64,000 nt of DNA from Heliopora coerulea (GCA_030142905.1 JASJOG010000047.1:1135001-1199000); one strand, 5' to 3'. Positions 1 through 12,949 are shown, numbered from the stretch's first letter. A program made the numbers and translations. Notes: generated by a model from the letters alone, not told the origin.

Positions 1-910
1 CCCCCTCATTGTTTCTTCGTTCTTTAAAAGCCACGAAAATCCCAACCCCAACCCTAACCGTAACAAGTGGGTTTACACACATTTTCGTGCCTTTTAAAAG
101 AAAGCGAGCACTCGTCCATGTACGAGACGACAAGAAGTATTGCCTGCCGCTGACCGCACGATCGCGAAGGCACGAAACTATCCTGACATCGAAATCCTCA
201 AATCGAGAATTTTGCTGGTATTCAAATACACAGGAAGTCCAATTTCGACCGCAAGATTTGTGTTTCAGTCTTTTAGAATTTTGTATAATAAAACATTAAA
301 GTGAATAGAATCTTATATGAATTTAAATGTATTTAAGAATGTCTAATTTTTATTTTATAATAGGTGTATTTAATACAATTTCAACTCATTTTACCGCTTT
401 TTTAGCTCGCGTCAATGCGACTGCAGTGGTTAAAATAACTTGCATTTTCAGGATTTTTACATTTTTCAAACTCGATCTTAAGCTGCTTTCTACGGAAATT
501 TCTCACAGTTTACCTGTACTTTTAATTTTGTAGGACTTCTGCTCTAAATGAGGTTGGTTCCTTTTGAACAGTTTGTCATGACGGGAGGATTGTAGCTTTT
601 TAACATTATTTAGGAAATATTTAACATTCTTTTTAACCGTTAGGGGTAAATTCACTGAAGACAGGTGATTTAGAAGAGAAATTAAGATGTAAATTTGCTA
701 TTACGATGACTCCTTTTCTTATTCAGACCTTTAGCTATAGTTTTTAATAACTTGAATCGTACATACATACTCACGACACGTAGAGAGGATAGAAGTGTTT
801 GAAGTAAGAAAATGTTGAAGTTCTCAGCTTTTCTGCATGCATCCTTCATTCCTCTAAACCATTGTATCCCGTAATCTTAAATGCCTTTCAGTGCGACAAT
901 AGAATTGTCA

Positions 911-1034
911 AAGGCCTAGTTTAAACGTCGAACTTTTCATTCGCCGAATCTAATGTTAATGAGCAAAATCCTTTCTTCAAACCGATTTGCATTCGGTTTA
1001 GCTCATGAAAAGTTCGACGTTTGAACTGGGCCTT
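911..1034. mobile_element. Short palindromic MITE (unit A)
   Basis: The two ends are inverted repeats of about 30 bases. The left arm carries gtttaaacgtcgaactttt and the right arm carries its complement, around 'aaaagttcgacgtttgaac'. The element is about 124 bp with no coding capacity. The same element is present at the same place in units B and C, so it predates the duplication. The superfamily is not determined. Confidence 0.7.
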
Positions 1035-2813
1035 GCTTCATGTATCATGAATGAATTTTACTCAATCACCTGGCAAACAAGTAGCTGTATAGTTGTTCAT
1101 AATCGAGTAGATGTAAAGATGTATAAGCCCAAGTAAATGAAGTTTTCGTATTTTATGTGTTAGTGCTGCGTTCATGGATGTTGGATTCCGTTTCATGCGA
1201 AGAAACGGAAAAATCACTGTCGACGTCAGCTCGCTTGCAGTCCTTATTAATTACGTTGCAACTTTGGTTGCAAATATCCTGCGGAATTTTTAAGTGTTAC
1301 TAGGAACATTTGATGAATTACTAAGAAATTTAGCAGTGTTCCCCAGAAATTTTCCTTACTTCCTGTCATAATTTCCTAACCTTTGTTCTGTAATTTGCTA
1401 GAAAATATAATCGTCCAATAGCAACGCACAGCATATAACAGGTCAACAGGACGTTAGGAACGTTCAACCCGAAGTTTAGAAAATTTCTAAAGAACTTTGG
1501 CGATGCATGTTCTTGGGATATTTGCAATGGAGTTTTCCAATTTTGAAATGTATTAAATCAAAATGGCGACCAAGTTAGGGTCTCATAGTAAGAACATTTG
1601 ATGTAGTTTCACTGTAAATACTCACAACATGAGGGGATAGTTTTTAACATTTTCCTGACCGAGACATCTTCTCTTGACGAGTAAAATCGTCTGACATTAG
1701 CCAGAGTAAACTTTAAAGGTCGAGTACGGACGGGAAAGGGATAATTATTGATCTTCCATTTGATCGATCACCTTTGGGTGACTTAGTAAGTTTGCAAAAT
1801 AGGTTAGGTTAGAGCTTCAAACTGAGTTATTGATTGAGTTAGTTCTGAAGTTACAGCTTGTATTAGGGATTACTACATAGATCGGACAAATAGCAGGAGA
1901 CAATTTATATTCGATAACCCTGTAGAAGTTTTCTTTCCGACGCATCGACACTTAATTATTGGCGAGATTTATCGTGCGTTCATTATCAACGAAGTCAAAA
2001 CAAACCCTTCACTTTGACTTTTGAAAAATACAGGTGGCATTCAGGTTGGTCGCAAATCTGAATTGATACGATTAAAGTGTAAAGACAGAGTGAAGAATCC
2101 TATCTGATGGGAACTAGTGATTTTGAAATACGAATCCGGAAGGGATCAGATTCGAATCGGGTACACACATTCCTGTTTTGAATGAGAAGACATTGCTGAT
2201 TGAATTTGGAGGTTGGACTACAGGGGTTAATAATATACTAGCTGTAGAAGAAGCTTCAAACAGATCTTTTGCGTATCTAACGAGTTTTAACGGAAAGTAG
2301 ACAAAATTTGCATGCTGTGCTTTTGTGTTAATACTTTTTACTGTTTTTGAAATTTAAAGTGCAATGGCATTGTTGAAATGCTTCACTCTGGTGTAAGGAT
2401 AATGTTGACCTGAAGAGGGAAAGTGCAAACATTTACGGTAATCTCATAATTTATTGTTTGCTTGCGTCTTCTTGGCACAAGAAGTACTTGAAGAATGTAA
2501 TTTGAATGAAACTATAAGTATGTGAAACCAATTAAAAAAACGTCAGGGGATAAGTTGTCCAGCTTGAACATTGTCTGAGTTTCGGTAAAGTAGATTCTAA
2601 ATACAAACAGACCGACGGGGTTTGGTTAATTAAAAGTACATAAACAACGCAAATCTGAAATCAACGAGCACACAAAGTAAATTTGTTACACACTTCACGA
2701 TGTTACATGGTAAGAAACTGTATAAAGATTTAGTGAATCTAAATCGGACTAATATTAACTGCATAAACAATAAAAAGTATATTTTCCGCCGAAACTCGTT
2801 GGATATATTACAT

Positions 2814-3412
2814 TTGGCTAAAATTGGTCTTGTAGATAGGAAAATTACTTACGCTAACCACCCTGGTATTCCAACTATCAGAAATTTTGTCAAGCTGGAA
2901 TAGTTTTGAGAAAACTCGATTCACTCTTACAACCCGAAGTAATAAAGGTTTCAACGGGGACTTGGTGACCGCGCTTAAATTTCTTGCCTACCAACAACAT
3001 GAAGGCGAAAACCGCGAATCCCCGTGTGTTGATTGAAGCCGTTTTCCGTATTATGTTACGTCTGTGGTGTGTCAGAATGGTGTGTGTGTCTTTAAAATGA
3101 AAACCTTTTTAGGCTTACAAATCCCTAGCCGTCCAGTCAAATACAGGTCAATTGTTTCTACCATAAACACAATGACCCCTTCGGAAGCCATGTTTGATTT
3201 ATCGGTATACCCAGTGGTGTCAGTTATATTCCTTTCAAAGAGGCTTCACCCAGCTGGTTGTCCTCTGGCTGCAACTACAGCTGACACGACTTGTGCGTAA
3301 ACTGTTGGATATATCGCCCACCCGACCTTTAATTATAGTTCGACAAAAAATCTAAAATTTGATAAATTTCAGAACGAGAAAACGTCGCTAACTGGATTTA
3401 AAGTTTGGACTA
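2814..3412 (+). repeat. Local direct repeat, copy 1 (unit A)
   Basis: About 600 bp, from 'ttggctaaaattggtcttg' to 'aaagtttggacta', repeated about 967 bases downstream at 3,782-4,391. Copy 1 includes the end of a 67-codon open frame at 2,700-2,903 and a 78-codon frame at 3,064-3,300. I recognise neither, and the second copy does not keep them open. The duplication is older than the unit-level duplication because all three units carry both copies. Confidence 0.75.
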
Positions 3413-3781
3413 TGGCTTCGCAATTTTCGCTTCAATGCAGTTAGTTTTTTGAAGTAAGGTCAATTTTGAGGGTTCCACCCTCCAAGTATTTTATTGCATT
3501 TGAAAAAGAAGGGTCTAATTTGGATTTCACTGGATTAAACTGGAAGGATGGAGATTAATTTCCGTACATTGTATTCGGTGCATTAATCGACAAGAAATAC
3601 GAAAATATGTGGCATAAAATGTTCGTGTAGTTTAAAAGTACCCAGTTTGGGACTAGTAAAACAGAATTAGGCGCATGAGTCTCCTGGAGACGTTGACGGG
3701 TAAATGCAATTGACAGTAAAATCAAACACCACTAGAGAATAATCTTTCGCTACAGAAAGAGAATGGTAATTTGTATTACAT

Positions 3782-4391
3782 TTGGCTAAAATTGGTTTTG
3801 CAGATAGGAAAATTACTTACTCTAACTACCGTGGCATTCCAACTATCAGCAATTAGGTCAAGCTGGAATAGTTTTGAGAAAACTCGATTCACTCTTACAA
3901 CCCAAAATACAGTAATAAAGTATTCAACGGGTCTTGGTGACCGCGTTTGAAATTTCTTGCCTACCAACAACATGGAGGCGAAAAGCGCAAAACGGTGTAT
4001 TGATTAAAGTCGTTTTCGCGTTATGTAACCTCTGGAAATACGAAGTGAGAAAAAACACAGAATGGTGTGTAGGAGTCTTGCAAATAAAAATATTTTCAGG
4101 CTTACAAATCTCTAGCCGTCCAGCCATAAATATTGGCCAATTGTTGTCACCATAAACACTATGACCTCTTCGAAAGCCATGTTCGATATATCGGTATACC
4201 CAATGGCGTCAGTTATGTATTCTTGTAAATGAAGTTTACCCAGCTTGTTGTCCTCTGGCTGTAACTACAGCTTACACAACTTTATACAGCGCCCATCCCA
4301 CCTTTAATTACAGCTCGACAAGTGATCTAAAATTACATAAAAATATTTCAAAACGAGCAAACATCATTAACTGGATTTAGAGGTTGGACTA
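3782..4391 (+). repeat. Local direct repeat, copy 2 (unit A)
   Basis: Diverged second copy of 2,814-3,412; the shared landmarks 'cttggtgaccgcg' and 'ccttgcctaccaacaacat'-like text occur in the same order. No coding function seen. Confidence 0.75.
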
Positions 4392-5130
4392 CGTAGGGTT
4401 TACTCGCTGAAAATTTAGAATTTAAAAGATGACCATTATGATCACTTTTAACAGAAAGCATAATGATGTAGATGCATTTTGGGAAGTCTCGGTGCATCTG
4501 AGCAATTTTCTGGGGGATTTTTCTAAGCTATTTTCTGGGTCTTATGGCCAATTGTTGGGATCAAATTTTGTGAGTTCTGGTGTGTTTTTGGGGTATCATT
4601 TAGCTTAAGCTTAACAAATTAAAGGTTAATCCTTTAACGCACATGTCGGACACTTAGAAAAAAGGACAAAGCAAAAACAGGGAGAACAAAGAAGAAAAGA
4701 AAAATCGTACATTGTAGGTTCAAAACTTTGAATTGATACAATATCTTAAAAGAAACTGTAACCTTCTCTACCACAACCCTCATATATTTGCTTAAAAATT
4801 TTTTGCCAACTTATCTAGCTAAGAGTTAAATAACAGTTCTCTCAGTGAGTCCCACCGAACGTTTGTTGCTATGTTACCTACCAACTGGGAGGCAACATAG
4901 TTGGAAATTCTTAGGTCTATGATTGATAACGAAGAATTCCCGCCGCAATGGACGCAACGCATTGTTCGGCGACCCCAGCGTCCCGCGAAAAATCGATTGC
5001 TAGCATTCCCTGCCAGCTGGGAGGCAACTTTGAAGTTCCGAAATGTAACAGATCGTTTAATCAATGGAAATTGTTTTGTATAAATGAATTTTTTTTTTCC
5101 AACAGTAATAGAAAGTGATTGATAGCGACT

Positions 5131-5325
5131 AACAATGCCGCCCAGATTGGGCGGGCAGGGGGGTGGGCAAATTGCCCCGGGCCCCCAACTCAAAGGGGCC
5201 CCCCAAATTGGAAGGATTTAGCATGGGTTGGTTTTGACCATATGAAATGATTCCTATGACGTCATAAATAGGACCCAAGAAAAAGTTTTGCCCCGGGCCG
5301 CGCTAATTCTCTCAGCGGCCCTGAT
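5131..5325. mobile_element. A-specific GC-rich short insertion, hAT-like ends
   Basis: About 190 bp present in A and absent from B, where 'gatagagactaaacaatg' is uninterrupted. In A the flanks read gactaaca on the left and gactaaac on the right, consistent with an 8-bp target-site duplication. The insert is unusually GC-rich, with runs of G and C near both ends, a 'caggggg' motif on the left and 'gcggccctg' on the right. That resembles non-autonomous hAT elements, whose ends start CAGGG. No coding capacity. Confidence 0.5.
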
Positions 5326-7204
5326 GACTAAACAATGTATGCGACACATTGTTCTGTTCGAAGAGCATCAGTTCTGGATGTTGGAATATTGTGCTCTGAT
5401 ATTCTGTAAGTTAATTGTGTTAATTAATTGTCTTGATGAAATATGTGTAATAGCCTAACAAGAACTGTTATAATGAGATAAAGAAAACTCGGAAGTCGCC
5501 ACATGCATTCCAAATGATGAGAACTAATTTAATTCATATCCTGTAATCTTTATAAATCCTTTTATGGTAACGATTCATGTATATATAGAAATATGATTGA
5601 AATAAAATAACTTAAGTCTATGTGTATAACTCCTGAAGTTAAGTTGTGCCTTGGGCTTCGTAATCAAGATAGAGCGATGGCAACAGCACAAAACCCAACA
5701 CTGGGAAATGATAGCGCGGTGCCGAATGTGTGATGAAGTGGAACAGTGGTATGGTCATGAAACTTAGCAGAAAACACCTCTTGTTGTGAAATAATTGTCT
5801 GGTTTTGGACTAAATAGCGTTAGACATAATGTAATAGAAAAGTTAGGAATTCGAACTATCATCAGCTTTTACAGAAAGTAAATGTGCAATAGATTTAATG
5901 GAGACATCTGCCCCCGGGCTTCTGAGCTGTTGTTCGAGAGAGAAAGGAAGTGTTAGAACCCCTGCATTCGCTTGATACATACAACTTCTGAAAAGACACC
6001 ACAGGTTCTTTTGACTGTTATACACTCTAAATTTGTTTATCTATTTTTAGACTGGGGATTAAACCACCATCTTGGCCCAACATCTTACCTCAAAAGTCCC
6101 CTTGAAATGCATCCATTCACATTCGACCCCTTGCAGATTCGCAAATTGCTGTTCATATCATTACAGTAACAAAATGTCAATGATTCAAGAAAATTTATTA
6201 GACTATGCAGATATTTTAATTAAGCGAAATAGGATCACATATGATCACTTGCTATAATAGTGGGGAACACTGTGAAATGATTCCTAGGTTTGAGAATGAC
6301 TATCTTATATATGACCCACTGAAACATTAAATTTATGAGATGAAAGTCATCAGCGCTTTCGATTGAAACCAGAGAACGTAATCGAACGTTGGAAGGTTTT
6401 CAGTGGATCCAGGCTTTGTCGTTTAAAAGGTAACACTAGTCCCGGCTTAAAGTTAATAATTTAACTCAACATATTGTTATTCAGTTAATTCAGACTTTCA
6501 TGGTTAAAGATAAAAACTTTGATTTCATACAAAATCTGGAAAAAAGTTCAATTTTTTCTCGCAGTATCTGCAGAGCTTTCTTCGCATATTTTTACCCCGA
6601 CTGAGGTACCACAATGGCCGCCCGATTTGCCGTCGAAAGTTCCCCTTGGTGCTGGAATACATTCCGAAGTAGAATTCCATGCATTCTGCGCTCTCAAACG
6701 CAATTTTTACCTCAGGCAGGGTTGGGGTCAGCTGTAAAAAGACATTGAATTTTTTCACAGTTGGACTGTTGTACTTTAGACGTTCTTCATGCAATATTTA
6801 AAAACCAAGCAGGAGTGCTTCATCGGGATTTAAAACACAGGCCGATAACCGAGTGTTTTAGACGCGATAAAGCACATACTGCGAGTTTCTTGACCGGCTA
6901 AGAAAGTTGGAAAAAGTCCGAAAAAATTGGAGGAGAAAAGTAAGCGTGTTTTTATCTCATATAAAGACAGGATACGATTATCATTTTTCTTTGTATTTTC
7001 CTTTTGAATTCTTAATGAGTTTTTTAAATAGTTTTGAAAAGCAGGTTTAAAGTGAAATATACCTGTCGTACATTCTTACATAATGTATTTTGCTTCAGAG
7101 ACTATAAATTTTGTTGAACTTGGATAGTTTAGTCATTGTGTGGTCCAAACGTTGGTAATAAAGTAACGAAAGAGCAGCTAGTAAAGTACACCAATTTTGC
7201 AAAA
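5326..7204. other. Upstream region of gene 1 (unit A)
   Basis: No gene recognised. The part from about 5,940 to 6,260 is paralogous to about 15,440-15,760 upstream of gene 2: both contain 'aaaagtccccttgaaatgca'-like text. This shows that genes 1 and 2 were duplicated together with their 5' flanks. Promoter elements were not identified with confidence. Confidence 0.5.
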
Positions 7205-7354
7205 ATGTATAATCGTATTCCCTCTGAAGAACAAGAAATGAGAAATCCAGTCGATGATGATCAGAACGAAGGACCGAGCACATCAGGAAATGGTGCTGGG
7301 TTATGTGGCAGAATAAAGAATGCCCTGGTGTGGCTTTGGAAAAACCCGATGAAG
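7205..7354 (+). CDS. Gene 1 (unit A) exon 1: N-terminal cytoplasmic tail
   Basis: Fifty codons from the ATG at 7,205, beginning MYNRIPSEEQEMRNP. The peptide is acidic and polar and ends in a basic/aromatic stretch near GRIKNALVWLWKNPMK. It ends in phase 0 at a putative donor (gtggag) that fits the consensus less well than unit B's gtaggg. Exon 2 starts in phase 0 at 13,803, so the two join without a stop. The peptide is well conserved with B (38,587-38,724) up to the last dozen codons, and it has a recognisable counterpart in gene 2 exon 1. The weak donor makes splicing of this copy uncertain. Confidence 0.6.
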
Positions 7355-7587
7355 GTGGAGTGTTTATCAATGAGTGATTTTTTTCTGATTTTTTTAATTC
7401 CTCATGCACTTATGCCAGGTTATTAGTACTGTTTATCCTGTGGATGTGCCAACGTTTGTTAAGCTCAATTCCTTAGAAAATATTTCCGAATCCCGGAGGG
7501 TTAAGTGTCAATGGTTCAATTCCCATCTGTGGCGCAGAAACATTTTGTGGGAATTTGAGCTTGACGAACGATCCTCGCGGAATAAAG

Positions 7588-7764
7588 CCTCGTACACACG
7601 ACTAAGTTTTCTAGGACAGTTTTCCCTTTAGAAGTTGCCTTGCCCCAAAAAGCTGGTCACGCAAGCTTTGGAAAAAGGCGACTTATCAAGCGAAAATTTG
7701 TCAGTTTGTGTCGTAAACACTAGCAAATTAAACTTGCCAAGGAAAACTTAGTCGAGAGTACGGG
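7588..7764. mobile_element. MITE with ~24-bp inverted ends (unit A)
   Basis: The left end 'cctcgtacacacgactaag' and the right end 'cttagtcgagagtacggga' are inverted repeats. About 177 bp, non-coding, and present in B at 38,959-39,134. Confidence 0.68.
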
Positions 7765-7867
7765 ACTTAATAATATAAATGTACATCAACTCATAACGAA
7801 TATTTATCCCGATAATGAATGACATGAATGTTACAGATAAACTGCATGTGGGAACGTGATGTTATTA

Positions 7868-7940
7868 CGGACGGTACGGTGATCGAACCCACGTCCTGAT
7901 AACCGATGAGACGCTCCAACCATCGAACTGCCAAGACTCA
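7868..7940 (-). pseudogene. Decayed tRNA-like relic (unit A)
   Basis: On the minus strand, the B-box complement 'ggtgatcgaaccca' and the A-box region complement 'ccatcgaactgcc' are recognisable. Several stem positions are lost. Same place in B at about 39,241-39,313. Confidence 0.45.
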
Positions 7941-8013
7941 GATGGCGAGCTCAGGTGCAAGTTCGATACATTATGTGGTACCTATGTTGTAGCCACGATA
8001 TGTTAAAAATTTT

Positions 8014-8486
8014 AGGATGCGTTTACATTAGACCAAACTTCTCCGGATTCGTAGGCAATCCGGAGACTTTTTCTTCGGATTCAAAGTAGCCGTTCACACT
8101 TAAGTATAACGAATCCAGTATTGAAAGTCTTCAGATTGCAAACCAATTTGGTAAAGAATCTGGATACTTTGAATCCAAAGAGCTTTGAATCGTTTTTATG
8201 TATAACAGGAGAAGTAGTCAGTGGTGGGACAATTTTTTATATCAGAGGTTGTAATAAAGAATGGAAAGGAATTTTTCGGTTATCCAAAGTTATTTTCAAC
8301 AAAATTTGCGAGGATTATCATTTACATTCATTCTTAGATGATAAAGCACTGTGCGTTAACACAAGCATGCAACTAACCCAGATACTTTTTCCTATATAAA
8401 CGACCAACGAATCCGAATACATTATTTGTATGAATTCGAATACTTTTTGAATTCGAAGACTTTCACTGTAGAGTAAACGTAACGTT
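8014..8486. mobile_element. ~470-bp MITE-like element (unit A)
   Basis: The ends carry 'atgcgtttacatta' on the left and 'gtaaacgtaacgtt' on the right, an imperfect inverted repeat. The interior has several gaatccga/tcggattc inverted motifs. The 92-codon open frame inside (8,121-8,399) resembles nothing known and is probably chance. Same element in B at 39,388-39,858. Confidence 0.58.
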
Positions 8487-10009
8487 AATGAATGACGTGG
8501 ATATTCTTGACAAACTAAATATCACGGTAGGTTCTATGTACTGCGAAATGGACGATTCTTTAGGCCTTGAGGAGTCAAGGGAATTTGGCTACAGGAAACA
8601 TTTGAAACTCAGGGGTTCTGCACTGCCATTTCCTGCTTTTTCTCCATAGTGCATCTTGATCAAGATAAGAATGAAAGACGCTACTCATGTTTGCAAATGT
8701 GTTTCCAAGGTCTGATTAAACTTGAAAGTTATATTCAGTTATGTGAATAAGTTTTTAATTACTATGTCGTAGCGTGAGGAAGTTTGATGGAAAGTTCTAA
8801 TCTGACTCCTTTACATCAGTTTATTTTCGCGAGATAACAAGCTAACAGACTTAATAGTCCATCGGATCAATTTGCTGTTAAAAGCAGTCGTCTATACAAC
8901 CATGCAAATACGTTGTGCGGGACAAGAGACAATCACTTATTTCGAGTCCTGATTAACTCCTTCCTGTTCAGAAGTCTCCCTTTGGCGAGAAAAACCGGAC
9001 GTGAGCCAGAGTAAAATCAACGAGGACATATCCAGAAAGACACATCAACAATATTCGTTCTCACTACAGATAAGACGAACTTCGACGTTGAAGCCACTTT
9101 CATCCAGGCTGCTGCACAACTTCATTCACGGAAAGCGAGCCTTTGTTAAAGAAACGGTCAACAAAGTTGCTGACCGAGATCCAAAAGTAGGTGGCGATTT
9201 TCGCTGGCTACTTCTGACATCACTGGCATACGGGAGGTCGGTAAATTTGATATTAAAGACGAGTAGACAACATTTGCGCGTACAGTAATTACAGTTTGTC
9301 TGTGGCATTTATTTTATTCATCATCACATCAACATATCATGGACATTGTATAAGCAGCACTACTGATCTCTTAAAAATACTGGATCGAACCTACCGGTTC
9401 TGAAAACACAAACGATTATTTCGACGAAAGTGACGTAACGTCCTTTTCTCGATACTTCCATTTTAGGGATCGAGTTAGAATTAAGGTTGGAGTTTATTTG
9501 TGGGAAAAAATTTTTGACAATCTCCAACGTACATTAGGAGGAATGTATTGAAAAACTGATTCTGTTAGATTTACTGTCGTAGCAAATAAGAACGTCAATG
9601 TCCAATACGTAAATTGCTACATGAGAGAAATTTTGATGAACAAGAACATGTTCATTTTAACCCTTGCCTGTATACGGTTGTTGTTCAACAGCAAATCACA
9701 ACAATAAAGCAAATGAAATAGAGCAAAGAAAGAGCAAAGAAAGAAAGGAGAAAAAATTCACCATGCAAATTGAAAAATTACAGTTGGAACAGTTTAATTT
9801 CTTTTAGTCACACTTAAATACGTTCCCCTGCATTCCTCAGTCTAGGTCTCGTAACAAAGGGCGTATCGAGGTTCAGTCGCCTAGTGCGATCACCTCCCTT
9901 TTGAATAAAAGACTCGGTTGTCGTGAACCTTGACACCGTTATGATGTTTTACACATAGGGCACATTCAATTATATAGATCAAATGCGCAATCAACTTGAA
10001 GAAGATTAA

Positions 10010-10816
10010 GTGGAGAAGATTAATTTAGATTTGATGAATGTCGACCAATGGTTACTACAAAACAGAATGATAGCCAATGTCAAGAAAACCAAGTCGCTTC
10101 TAATTGGGTCAAAATCCGCCATAAAGAAAGCTGGAAAGCTTGAAGTTCGACTTAGTGATGAGACTGTAGAACAAGTTGATTCATTCGATTATCTAGGTCT
10201 TCGTGTTAGTAACTGTTTGTCGTGGGAATCGCATATTACGATAATATGTCGAAGGACACATTCAAGACTTAGTTTATTAAATAGGATCTCTGCATTTCTT
10301 CCCAAGCCTGTTTTATGTAGGATCTACAAGCAAACCATTTTACCAATTTTAGATTATTGTTCAATCGTGTGGCATGACTGTGGCTCGACCTTAACAAAAC
10401 AAGTTTAACTGGTTCAAAATCGAGCGATGAGAATTATTTTGAAAGAAGGAAAGAAAAAGTGTACTCAGGAAATGCGCAATGTTTTAAATCTCTTAACTTT
10501 GTTTAATAGGAGAAGATTTTTTAGATATGTACTAATTTTTAAAATTTTAAATAATTTAAATTGTCCTGAACAATTATTAGATGTTTTTAAATTCCGTAGT
10601 AGTGTGAGAAACAAAGAACTCAGAGATGAAACGTTATTAGATTTACCAAAAGTTAAAACTAAGATGGGGCAAACAATGTTTGCCTACTCCGGTGCAAAGG
10701 ACTGGAATTCTCTGCCTAGATATATCAGAAAAATTACTTCTATTACAAGTTTTAAACGTTCTATTTATACGTATCTTTTAGACAGTGATAAAGATTCCCA
10801 TATTTGTAGTTTATAG
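10010..10816 (+). pseudogene. LINE reverse transcriptase, C-terminal fragment
   Basis: The frame encodes the region after the catalytic YADD box: a thumb-like stretch with NVKKTKSLLIGS, then FDYLGLRVS, then ILPILDYCSIVWHDC. After an in-frame TAA (10,406-10,408) it continues with QNRAMRIIL and ends with GAKDWNSLPRYIRK and a C-terminal TYLL. This series is typical of CR1/L2-type elements. A further TAA interrupts the frame just upstream of 10,010, and the catalytic motifs are missing, so it cannot be active. Confidence 0.85.
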
Positions 10817-10948
10817 ATTAATTTAGATTATTTTCATCAATATTTTTCAATATTGTTACATAGTTAATTTATGTTTTATTACCACTGTTCTCCCGTTAAT
10901 ACCAGCTTTTATGCTGATGGGATTTTTTTTTAACAGTATAAATAAAGA

Positions 10949-10949
<1 letters not shown>

Positions 10950-10988
<39 letters not shown>
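10950..10988 (+). repeat. (ATT)n microsatellite, LINE tail
   Basis: About 13 ATT repeats directly after 'aataaagaatt', at the 3' end of the LINE fragment. Confidence 0.9.
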
Positions 10989-11489
10989 TGTTAAGAACTT
11001 CAAAACTTAAGACTTCCATAAGAGGTGTTTTTTTCCCCACAAAAGCGTTAGTCGTGTAATCCCGCTCATGGAGTACTTCCGTTCTGCATTTGGATCTGGA
11101 GGTAGATGTGTTTTTGCAAATTCAAACAGAAGGTTCACAGTTCTTAAACTCATTAATAACTTATGAGTATATTCAATCAGACGCATTGAATGGCACCACG
11201 TGAGCGAACTTGATATACCGTGGAAGTACTGGGCAGTGGACTTGAACTAATATTTCCAGTCCAAAGACTGGAAATAATCGTTCAAGTCCTTGCACTTAAA
11301 ATTTAATTTCACACAATCGGTTTATTCATCCATACACTCATTACAAATACACTAATTCATTGTGCCAATACACTAGTTGATTCTGAGAAGTCATTCAAAG
11401 GCCTCCGATTCGGACTAGACCGGGTTTTCAAGTACTCGGAATTCGTTCCAATCCGCTTCGCGTCCGACTACACCTTTTTCGGATCAAAT

Positions 11490-11760
11490 TCAGAAATTTC
11501 CAATTGAATTTCAGATTATTCAAGTGAAATTCAGAAATTTCCAAACGAATTTCAGATAATTCAAATCAAATTCCGAAATTTCCAATTGAATTTCAGATAT
11601 TTCAAGTGAAATTCAGAACTTTCCAAACGAATTTCAGATAATTCAAATCAAAATCAGAAATTTCCAAATGAATTTAAGATAAATCCATTTCAAATTCAGA
11701 AATGTCCAAATGTATTTCCGATAATTCAAATCAATTTTAGATAGTTTCAAATGCATTTCA
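11490..11760. repeat. Left subterminal repeats of the IS630-like element
   Basis: A run of short degenerate repeats, 'ttcagaaatttccaa' alternating with 'tttcagataattcaa', roughly every 40-45 bases. Mirrored at 12,950-13,255. Confidence 0.75.
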
Positions 11761-11866
11761 GAATACTAATAAATTTCGGACACTTTTGTTTTATTATACA
11801 TATCAATTTACAAAATACATCGCACAACAATATTAAAGAGGTAAATAAAATGAAACAACAGAAGCA

Positions 11867-12898
11867 TTAGGCTCCTACGTCCATGTCTTCCAAATTAAGC
11901 GCACGCTGGAAAAAGCCTTGTGCATGTTGACATGCATTTACAATATCCCGTGGAGCGATTTGTCTCATAGCATTATCAATTAGTCCTTCGACGTAAGCCA
12001 GACGTTGTTCACCCACTGCGGGATGTTCAACTTGCGGAACTCGCATTTGCTGTCTTACAACGGCTTTCATTTTGCTCCAAATTGTCTCCACGGGATTCAG
12101 CATTGGAGAGTACGGTCCCAAACGACAGATAATTAATCCTGGGTAGTCATTTACGCATTCTTCAAACTTTGAGTGACAAGGTGCATTGTCACAGACGAGA
12201 ACTACGGAGTCAATTCTTACCCCAGCCGGAAGATTCTGTAGCATATCCAAAACCCAACTCTTTGCTGTATCGGATTTAAAAGCTCCACGACGTCTTGTGC
12301 TGTGAATCATCTGATATGCAGATATTGCACACACAACATGAACATTTGGTCCCTTAGAAGTTGGTAGCGGCATAACTGCTCTGTCACCAACACGTGCGCG
12401 ACCATGAGACCTTCTACAGAAAAGGTTAATATTGGTTTCATCCATCCAAATAATCGTTTTGCCTTCTCGCATGTGCTCACTAATTCTTGCAACATACTGG
12501 CGCCGAAGGTCCTTGTTGGCGTCACTATTCATTGTTGCAGGAATAGCATGTGCCTTTTTCAGGGTTATGAGTTTCCCATTCAAGTAGTTGTGGATAGTTG
12601 ATTTACTAAGGTGAACTCCAAATGCTTGTTGTGTTCTCTCTGACAACTGGTTTAAAGTTAAACCAGGGTCCCTTTCGATTATGGCCACAACGTCATCTAT
12701 TTGATCATCAGTTAGCTTCTTCTGACGTCCACCTTTGGGTTTTGGATGTTCAGCATCAGCGCGAATCCAGGTATAAGTAGTTTTGTATTTCACTCTTAAC
12801 TGTTCGGCAAGCTCTCGCCAATTTCCGCTATTATTAGCTAACCTGACAATTCATTCCCGGTCAGCAAGCGATATTCGAGAGTAAGGACCACGTTGCAT
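11867..12898 (-). pseudogene. IS630-like DDE transposase, nearly intact
   Basis: Read from the ATG at 12,898 on the minus strand, with one TGA at codon 16 (12,851-12,853); from 12,793 the frame is open for 308 aa to 11,867. An N-terminal helix-turn-helix region includes GGRQKKLTDDQIDD and STIHNYLNGK. A DDE_3-type catalytic domain follows. The three acidic residues lie in WMDETNINLF, VCDNAPCHS and PYSPMLNPVETIWSKMK (D, D, E). Cut-and-paste transposition is the family role. One nonsense codon is the only lesion seen, so the copy is young or the stop is an error. It sits between the repeat-built ends of 11,400-13,320. Confidence 0.88.
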
Positions 12899-12949
12899 AT
12901 TTCTTTACACATCAACAAATTGTCAAATAGTGATAAGGACATTTATTTA

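Larger units (their letters stand above)
1..5130. other. Unit A, AT-rich stretch with no recognisable gene
   Basis: Open frames here are short (under about 100 codons) and resemble no family I know, although several recur in B and C because of the duplication. The stretch holds a palindromic MITE (911-1,034), a pair of about 600-bp direct repeats (2,814-3,412 and 3,782-4,391), and otherwise nothing I can name. The same content occupies 30,887-36,440 in unit B and 58,855-64,000 in unit C. Confidence 0.6.
7355..8557. other. Gene 1 intron, shared 5' part (unit A)
   Basis: Contains two MITE-like elements (7,588-7,764 and 8,014-8,486) and a decayed tRNA-like relic (about 7,868-7,940). No exon seen. 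Confidence 0.6.
9960..10990 (+). mobile_element. 5'-truncated CR1/L2-like LINE fragment
   Basis: The 3' part of a non-LTR retrotransposon, ending in an (ATT)n tail at 10,950-10,988. Coding similarity starts near 9,960 and covers only the C-terminal third of the reverse transcriptase protein. 5' truncation is usual for LINE copies. No clear target-site duplication was found. Confidence 0.8.

Noticed and set aside
40..66. ccctaaccgtaac-type text near each unit start (also near 30,935 and 58,903) as interstitial telomere repeats
   Set aside because: Only one or two imperfect repeats are present, in text that is shared by the units; too short to be telomeric.
2700..2903. 67-codon frame repeated in A, B and C as a conserved gene
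   Set aside because: Conservation follows from the duplication itself; the local second copy is not open and nothing resembles a known protein.
9001..9288. 95-codon frame in the A-specific block as a gene
   Set aside because: No recognisable domain and no splice context, and there is a competing open frame on the other strand.
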